The notes below the pieces were generated by a model, which saw nothing but the letters and a program-made list of their open reading frames with translations, did no database searches and had not been told where the DNA came from. The position numbers were made by a program, and so were the translations under genes. Below, in pieces: positions 59,107 to 64,000 of a DNA stretch of 64,000 nucleotides (positions are counted from its first letter, which is position 1; each line of letters begins with the position of its first letter). Source of the stretch: Pseudomonadota bacterium (GTDB taxonomy: Bacteria > Pseudomonadota > Gammaproteobacteria > Xanthomonadales > Xanthomonadaceae); assembly GCA_023386795.1 (NCBI GenBank), contig JAEWJB010000040.1, positions 1-64,000 on the forward strand, in the 5' to 3' direction.

Positions 59107-60446
59107 AGCCCGCTCCAGCCGCGCAACGCGGCGATGGGCCGGCGCAGCAGGTAATAGCCCAGCACCACGCGCCCGCCGTAGACCTTGGCAGTGCCGTGCA
59201 GGCCCAGCCGCGCGTGCGTCGGCGCGTCCTCGATGCTGGCGAGCAGGCGGTAGGACACCACGTTGTCGTCGCTGGGCCGGGCCTGGTAACTGGTTTCCAG
59301 GATGCGCCCGCGCAGCGGCCGCAGCGGATAGGCGCTCAGGAACAGCGTCACCTGCGCGCCACGCTCCAACGCGATGGCATCGGCCGCCGGCAGCTGGATC
59401 AGCATGGCCGGCCGGCCAGGGTCGGCCACCTGCATGATGCGTTCGCCGGTGTTGACCGGCCGGCCGATCCAGTCATTCGGATCGGAGAACACCGCCACGC
59501 CGTCGCGCGGCGCGGTCACCTCGGTGCGCTGCAGCTGTGCCTCCACCGCCGCCAGCTCGGCGCGCTGCTGCTGCGAGCGGCCGGTGAGCAGCAGCAGTTC
59601 GGACTTGCTCTGCGGGTTGTCGAACGCACTCTGGCTGGCAGCCATCAGTTCGGCATCGGCCACCGCCACCTGCCGGCGCAGCACTTCGGCGCGATTGCGC
59701 AAGGTGGTTTCATCCAGGCGCAGCAGCGGCTGGCCGGCGCGCACGCGCTGGTTCGGGCGCACCTGCAATTCGGCGACGACCCCGTCGAGCGGCGCGCTGA
59801 TGACCTCGCTGTTGCGCGAGACGATCTCCGCCGGCGCCAGCGCGGTCTGCCGCACCGGCAGCAGCAGGATCGCCAGCACGATGGCCGCTGCGATCCAGCG
59901 TTGCCTGCGGCTTGGCCACCAGCGGCGCCGGCGTGGGCCGGCCAGCGCCTGCCAGCAGTACGCCCACGTGGTGCGCACCGGTTGCAGCTGGCCGAGCAGG
60001 CCGGGGTCGGGCGCCTGCTCGAACAGGAACACGATCAGCCCGAGTCGCGCGCCATCGCGTGCATGCAGGGGTACGCACCACACATGCCCGGGCCACCATT
60101 CGGCCCAGCCTTCCTGCAGGGCTTCGGGCACGTCCAGCGTGTCGCGCGCCAACAGGATCGCGTCCTCGCCCTGCACCTGTTGGGCGAGCCAGCGCGAGGC
60201 GCTTTCCAGCCACACCAGGTACGGCGAGGCTTCCTCCGGCATCGCCAGCCCGGAGACCGCGCGCAGGCGCGGGCGCAGGCCAGTGAGATCGAATGCCAAG
60301 CCTTGGTAGTAGCGCAGCAGCGGGTGGGGGTCGTTGACGATGGAAAACGCCAGGGCGTTCAACGACTCCGCCGCCAGCGCCCGGTCGCGTAGCGCCGACA
60401 GCGCCATCAGCCATGGCGCGGAGGGCAGGGCGGCGGGGCCGTTCAT
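59103..60446 (-). CDS. HlyD-family adaptor with N-terminal GAF-like cytoplasmic domain
   Basis: A 447-aa protein in three parts: a cytoplasmic domain (about 1-170; EGWAEWWPGHVWCVPLHARDG and LGLIVFLFEQ look GAF-like), a basic stop (PRRRRWWPSRRQRW) with one membrane helix (184-198), and a HlyD adaptor (VISAPLDGVVAELQVRPNQR, then a short coiled coil and TAPRDGVAVFSDPNDW). A soluble sensory-looking domain on a HlyD protein is unusual and suggests gating by a cytoplasmic ligand. It overlaps both neighbours by 4 bases. Confidence 0.82.
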   Translation of the reverse strand: MNGPAALPSAPWLMALSALRDRALAAESLNALAFSIVNDPHPLLRYYQGLAFDLTGLRPRLRAVSGLAMPEEASPYLVWLESASRWLAQQVQGEDAILLARDTLDVPEALQEGWAEWWPGHVWCVPLHARDGARLGLIVFLFEQAPDPGLLGQLQPVRTTWAYCWQALAGPRRRRWWPSRRQRWIAAAIVLAILLLPVRQTALAPAEIVSRNSEVISAPLDGVVAELQVRPNQRVRAGQPLLRLDETTLRNRAEVLRRQVAVADAELMAASQSAFDNPQSKSELLLLTGRSQQQRAELAAVEAQLQRTEVTAPRDGVAVFSDPNDWIGRPVNTGERIMQVADPGRPAMLIQLPAADAIALERGAQVTLFLSAYPLRPLRGRILETSYQARPSDDNVVSYRLLASIEDAPTHARLGLHGTAKVYGGRVVLGYYLLRRPIAALRGWSGL

Positions 60447-61201
60447 GGCGCCGCGTCGAGGCGGGCGATGCCGCTCATGCCGGCGATCAACTCCGGATGC
60501 TCGGCATCCAGCCGGCCTTCCAGTTCCACCGTCTGCGCCACCGCGTCCACGCGCGCGTTGACCGCGCTGATGTGGGCCGGATACGTCTTGCCGGTTTCCA
60601 GCACCTGCAGCTGGAACGGCATGCCGTCGCGCAGGCGGCGCATCTGGCTGGAGGGCACGTTCAGGCGCAGCTTGAGCGGGCCGTCACCCACCAGGTCGAA
60701 CAGCGGCGTGCCGGCGGCCACGGTCTGGTAGCCCCGCACGTAGACCTTGGCGATACGCCCGCCGAACGGCGCGCGCACGCGGCAGTAGCCGGCCTGGGTG
60801 TTGGCCAGCGTGCGCGCGCCGGCCGCCTTCTGCATTTCAGTGCGGGCGCTGGCGACCTCGATGTCACCGACCGCATCGAGCTTGCGCATGCTCTGCTTGG
60901 CGGCGTAGTTCTGCCTGGCCATGGCCAGTTCGGCCTCGGCGACCTGCGCGCGGGCGGTGGCTTCGCTGCATTCCAGCGCCACCAGCGTGTCGCCCTTGGC
61001 CACCTTCTGCCCGAGGCCGGTTTTCAGCGGCCCGAGCGTGCCGTTCATCTGTACCGACAAGGTGGTCTCGTTCTGCGCGCTGAGCAGCACGCGGATCGCG
61101 TTGGGGTCGCTGTAGGGATCCTGCGCCTTGCGCGTCTGCGCGATGGCGGGAAGGGCGAGGGCGGCGAGCAGCAGGGTCATGGCGCACGTGCGAAGGCTCA
61201 T
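60443..61201 (-). CDS. Short HlyD/RND-type periplasmic adaptor
   Basis: A 252-aa exported protein (signal 1-21, ending AIAQ) with a lipoyl domain split around a short hairpin: KVAKGDTLVALECSEATARA and CRVRAPFGGRIAKVYVRGYQ, followed by a beta-barrel. It is small for the family and lacks a lipobox or membrane anchor, so it is probably a soluble periplasmic partner. It overlaps the TolC gene before it and the GAF-HlyD gene after it by 4 bases each. Confidence 0.85.
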   Translation of the reverse strand: MSLRTCAMTLLLAALALPAIAQTRKAQDPYSDPNAIRVLLSAQNETTLSVQMNGTLGPLKTGLGQKVAKGDTLVALECSEATARAQVAEAELAMARQNYAAKQSMRKLDAVGDIEVASARTEMQKAAGARTLANTQAGYCRVRAPFGGRIAKVYVRGYQTVAAGTPLFDLVGDGPLKLRLNVPSSQMRRLRDGMPFQLQVLETGKTYPAHISAVNARVDAVAQTVELEGRLDAEHPELIAGMSGIARLDAAP

Positions 61202-62730
61202 TCGCGCGCCCCCGGCGCCGGGGCGGCCAGGCCGGCCTGTTCGTTGTTGCGCATCGTGCGTTCGATCTCCGTGGCCAGGGTCTTGATGTCGTGGGACTGG
61301 ATCTCGTCGGGGAACACGTCCAGCCCAACCGAGTTGTAGAGCCGGCCCCAGGCGGCCTGCGCGCTGGAATACGCTGCCTCGCGCTGGTAGCGCGAAAGCA
61401 GGTAGCGGCTCTCGGCACGGATCACCTCCAGCTCCGAGCCCAGTGCGGTGCCGCGCGCGGCCTGCGCGTAATCGAGCAGGCTCTTGTCCACGCGCAGGCT
61501 TTCATCGGCGAAATGCACTTCCTGTTCGGCCAGGTCGTAGCGCATGGCGCCCACGCGCACCTGCGTGAGGACCGCCATCGACAGCGCGATGCGCCGGTAG
61601 TCGTCGGTATTGGCCTGGGATTCCTGGGCACGGTTCAGCGAGGGCAGCTGCAGCAGGCGCAGCAGGTTGATGGACACCTGCAGGCCGGTATCGCTCCAGT
61701 GGTTGTTGTAGAGGTACTTGTTGGAGTCGTACTGGTAGCCGGCGCTGACCGAGATGTTCGGCCACAGTTGCGCCTTGGCGATGCGGATGTCGTTGAGGTC
61801 CACGCGCTTGCGGTACCACTCCTCCATGATTTCCGGACGCTGGCGCAGCGCCACCTGTTCCAGCTGGTCCACCGGCGCGAGCTGGGCTGGCAGGGCCGGT
61901 TCGGGCATATCGGCCAGTTCCATGCGCGAACCCGGCGGCAGCGACATCAGCGCGGCCAGTTCGGCCTGGGCGAACTCCAGGTCCTGCCGGCGCACCGTGA
62001 GCATGTACACCGCATCGAGCAGCGAGCGCTGGTAGGCGAGGATTTCCTGCCGCCCGGTGACGCCATCCCGCTCGGCCTTGCGCGCCGAGTCCAGCGCCTG
62101 CTGGGTGCGCGCGAGCAGGCGATCCACCTCGGGCATCAACCGCTGCGCGGCGAGGGCGCGCCAGTACGCATTGCGCACGTCCTGCAGCACGTTCTGCGCG
62201 ACTTTGCGGCGGCGCTCCTCGGCCATCATCACCTGGTCGATCTTCTGCTGGTTGCGGTAGTACGCCACGCCGAAATCGAGCAGGCTCCAGCTCAGCCCCA
62301 GGCTGTCCAGGTTGCGATAGCGCTCCTCGGAGGTGGACGGGCGCAGGCTTTCCTGGCGGTCCTCGATGCCGATGGACGTGCCGCCGGAATCGTTGCTGCG
62401 CCCGGTCCAGCCGGCCGAGGCGACCAACCGCGGCAGCATCTCGTGGCTGGAGACGTCGCGCAGGTCGGAAGCCAGCGCGCTTTCCATCAGCTTGAGCCGG
62501 TAGTCGAGGTTGTACTTGAGCGCCCGCGCGGCGGCTTCGTAGAAGGTGATGGGCGCGGCCACCGGCTCCTGGTCGGCATACATGCGCTGCTGGTCCTGTA
62601 CCACGCGGTCGCGCAGCTCCTGCTCGCTGTACGGCCGGGGCTTCTGGCTGGCGCAACCGGCCACGCACATCGCCGCGAGGCAGGCGAGGCCAAGCGCGCT
62701 GGGCTGGATCACTGCGGAACGTTTTTCCAT
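61198..62730 (-). CDS. TolC-family outer-membrane lipoprotein
   Basis: A 510-aa outer-membrane factor (lipobox CVAGC, Cys26). The TolC repeats are recognisable (FYEAAARALKYNLDYRLKLM; ALRQRPEIMEEWYRKRVDLN; ISVSAGYQYDSNKYLYNNHW). It begins 12 bases after the adhesin stop codon, so it is very likely in the same transcript. Its C-terminal end overlaps the short adaptor gene. It would provide the outer-membrane exit of the export cassette. Confidence 0.88.
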   Translation of the reverse strand: MEKRSAVIQPSALGLACLAAMCVAGCASQKPRPYSEQELRDRVVQDQQRMYADQEPVAAPITFYEAAARALKYNLDYRLKLMESALASDLRDVSSHEMLPRLVASAGWTGRSNDSGGTSIGIEDRQESLRPSTSEERYRNLDSLGLSWSLLDFGVAYYRNQQKIDQVMMAEERRRKVAQNVLQDVRNAYWRALAAQRLMPEVDRLLARTQQALDSARKAERDGVTGRQEILAYQRSLLDAVYMLTVRRQDLEFAQAELAALMSLPPGSRMELADMPEPALPAQLAPVDQLEQVALRQRPEIMEEWYRKRVDLNDIRIAKAQLWPNISVSAGYQYDSNKYLYNNHWSDTGLQVSINLLRLLQLPSLNRAQESQANTDDYRRIALSMAVLTQVRVGAMRYDLAEQEVHFADESLRVDKSLLDYAQAARGTALGSELEVIRAESRYLLSRYQREAAYSSAQAAWGRLYNSVGLDVFPDEIQSHDIKTLATEIERTMRNNEQAGLAAPAPGARE

Positions 62731-62742
62731 GGAGGCGTGGTC

Positions 62743-64000
62743 TCAGGGCGTGGGCGTGGGCAGGCGGCGTTCGTCGGCGGCACCGCGCAGCTGGCGCGAG
62801 AAGCCGCGCGCGGCGGGCTCGGAGGGGCGGGGAGCGAAATCACCATGCAGCAGCCCATGCGGGGTCAGCGCCTGCAGCCCGGGAGTGGGCAGCAGGCCAT
62901 CGGCCGACAGGCTGGCGCGGCCTTCGCGCTCGTTGAAACGTGCAAGCTCGATCGCGCTGGCCATGCGGCTTTCGGCCACCGCGCGGGCGACGAACTGGCC
63001 GCTCACGCCCCCAAGGCCGGCGGCCGTGCTGGTGCTGGATCGGTAGCGCTCGGGATCGATGCGCCAGCCGGCGGCGGGGTCGAGATTGCCGGCCAGCGAG
63101 CGTTCCAGCGCCAGCCGCTCCACCGTGGGGCCGACGAATATCGCCGGTTGCACGTCGGGCAGGTTGCCGGGAGAAGGACGCGCCTCGTCGTAGCGCGAGA
63201 AGTACTGCGGATTGCCGCCCGGCGGGATGTAGGGCGCGGCAATGTCCAACTGGATGGTCAGCACCGCCTGGCTGGTGGCACCGGCCAGATCGGCAATGGT
63301 GTAGGTGAAGGCGTCGCTGAGCACGCGGCCCAACCCGGCGGCGGCCAGCACCTCGGGGTTGCCCATGTCGATGTCGTAGCGGTAGCTGCCATCGGCCTGC
63401 AGCACCAGCGTGCCGTAGCGGCCCGCCAGCGCCTGCCCGGCGGCGACGTCGCCGTCCTGCGTGCCGGGGCGCACGGCGATCACGCGGAGCGCATCGCCGC
63501 CGTCCACGTCGCTGTCGTTGGGGAGCACGTTGCCGGTGGCCTGCGGTGCGGGCACCTGGTCGATGGCCACGTTCTGGTCATCGCGCGCCACCGGGGCATC
63601 GTTGGCGCCCTGCAAGGTGAGGGTAAGCGTAGCGCTGCGCACCAGCCCGCCGGCATCGCGCACCTGATACGTGAAGCGTTCGACCAGCTGCTGGTCCGGC
63701 GTGCGCAATGCCTCCACCAGCGGGTTGCCGTTGTCGACCACGTAGCGGTAGCGGCCGTCGGCATCGATCACCAACTGGCCATACAGGCCCGCCAGCATGC
63801 CGCCTACCGAGGCGCCGCCGCCAGCGCCCTGGTAGCCGACGACCGCCAGCTGCTCGCCGTACTGCGCGCCGTCGGGGTCGCTGTCGTTGTCGAGCACATT
63901 GCCGGTGGGATTCACGCCCGGCGTGGTGTTCGCAACGCCACCGGCCTCCACGGCGATGGCGGCATCGTCCAGCGGCACCGGGGCGTCGTTGGCGCCGCGG
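62743..64000 (-). CDS. C-terminal part of a VCBS/cadherin-like repeat surface protein (5' end outside the window)
   Basis: About 418 residues of the C-terminus are visible and the frame stays open to the window edge. It contains the end of one repeat (GANDAPV) and two more VCBS/cadherin-like repeats (about 120 residues each), each with a Ca-binding-type NVLDNDSDPDG or NVLPNDSDVDGG and a YGQLVIDADGRYRYVVDNGN or YGTLVLQADGSYRYDIDMGN strand pair. The last ~165 residues are non-repetitive, starting AAPYIPPGGNPQYFSRYDEA and ending RRLPTPTP. No RTX nonapeptides are seen. It heads the operon with the TolC/HlyD/M50 genes and is the likely cargo. Confidence 0.85.
   Translation of the reverse strand, partial: RGANDAPVPLDDAAIAVEAGGVANTTPGVNPTGNVLDNDSDPDGAQYGEQLAVVGYQGAGGGASVGGMLAGLYGQLVIDADGRYRYVVDNGNPLVEALRTPDQQLVERFTYQVRDAGGLVRSATLTLTLQGANDAPVARDDQNVAIDQVPAPQATGNVLPNDSDVDGGDALRVIAVRPGTQDGDVAAGQALAGRYGTLVLQADGSYRYDIDMGNPEVLAAAGLGRVLSDAFTYTIADLAGATSQAVLTIQLDIAAPYIPPGGNPQYFSRYDEARPSPGNLPDVQPAIFVGPTVERLALERSLAGNLDPAAGWRIDPERYRSSTSTAAGLGGVSGQFVARAVAESRMASAIELARFNEREGRASLSADGLLPTPGLQALTPHGLLHGDFAPRPSEPAARGFSRQLRGAADERRLPTPTP

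Noticed and set aside
62743..64000. Internal DNA repeats in the adhesin as a possible CRISPR or tandem-repeat array
   Set aside because: The periodicity is protein-level, about 120 residues per VCBS-like repeat; DNA copies are diverged and there are no short uniform repeats with spacers.

Overview
The window is high-GC, gene-dense bacterial chromosome that reads as a gammaproteobacterium of the Xanthomonadaceae (Pseudoxanthomonas/Stenotrophomonas/Xanthomonas-like). The grounds are the block ndk-rlmN-pilF/pilW-rodZ-like-yfgM-bamB-der without ispG or hisS inside it, a DUF6491 lipoprotein, tandem arginine/ornithine-type antiporters near a lone arcA, and the codon bias. The genus is an inference. 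I see no phage, insertion sequence, CRISPR array or rRNA; four tRNA genes are present.

Layout. (1) 199-4528: a fatty-acid beta-oxidation operon on the minus strand, a PsrA-like TetR repressor, then a FadN-type 3-hydroxyacyl-CoA dehydrogenase/enoyl-CoA hydratase, then a thiolase, with a PsrA-type operator at 4511-4528 and an intrinsic terminator after the thiolase. (2) 4650-13887: the plus-strand housekeeping run ndk, rlmN, pilus lipoprotein, RodZ-like, YfgM, BamB, Der, MoeA and a rhodanese-MoeB fusion. (3) 13927-18328: a stress/DNA-repair cluster with DUF4142, a 52-aa protein, an exonuclease III-like enzyme, DUF3606 and the three-domain LigD, with no Ku in the window. (4) 18288-25902: a divalent-metal efflux operon (czcI-like, czcC, czcB, czcA) whose last gene is a lipid A phosphoethanolamine transferase overlapping czcA. 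(5) 25922-29655: a FkbM-like methyltransferase and a large membrane TPR protein whose ribosome site and start codon sit in two back-to-back hairpins. (6) 29896-30533: two tandem tRNA-Ala(GGC)/tRNA-Glu(TTC) units.

(7) 30560-42233: a secreted GH30 glycosidase, a CPA2 antiporter, two paralogous basic-amino-acid antiporters, a membrane alpha/beta hydrolase, four minus-strand envelope genes and arginine deiminase. (8) 42307-52452: an HAE1-type RND tripartite pump (adaptor, pump, outer-membrane factor), then a DcaP-like porin, a double-length MipA/OmpV protein and a lipoprotein amidohydrolase, all on the plus strand and closely spaced. (9) 52460-56804: a small membrane protein, then a three-component membrane-bound dehydrogenase (triheme cytochrome c, GMC flavoprotein, Tat-type subunit 3). 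(10) 57004-64000: the 3' end of a VCBS/cadherin-like surface protein followed, 12 bases later, by a tightly overlapping set of TolC, HlyD, GAF-like/HlyD and M50-protease/HlyD genes.

Region 10 is the best candidate for an undescribed system. It has the outer-membrane and adaptor parts of a type I secretion system and a putative giant cargo, but no ABC ATPase in the window; a polytopic M50 metalloprotease fused to a HlyD arm stands where the ABC transporter would be expected. The cargo also ends without visible RTX repeats. Its 5' part and anything further upstream lie outside the window, so absence of an ATPase from the locus is not proven.
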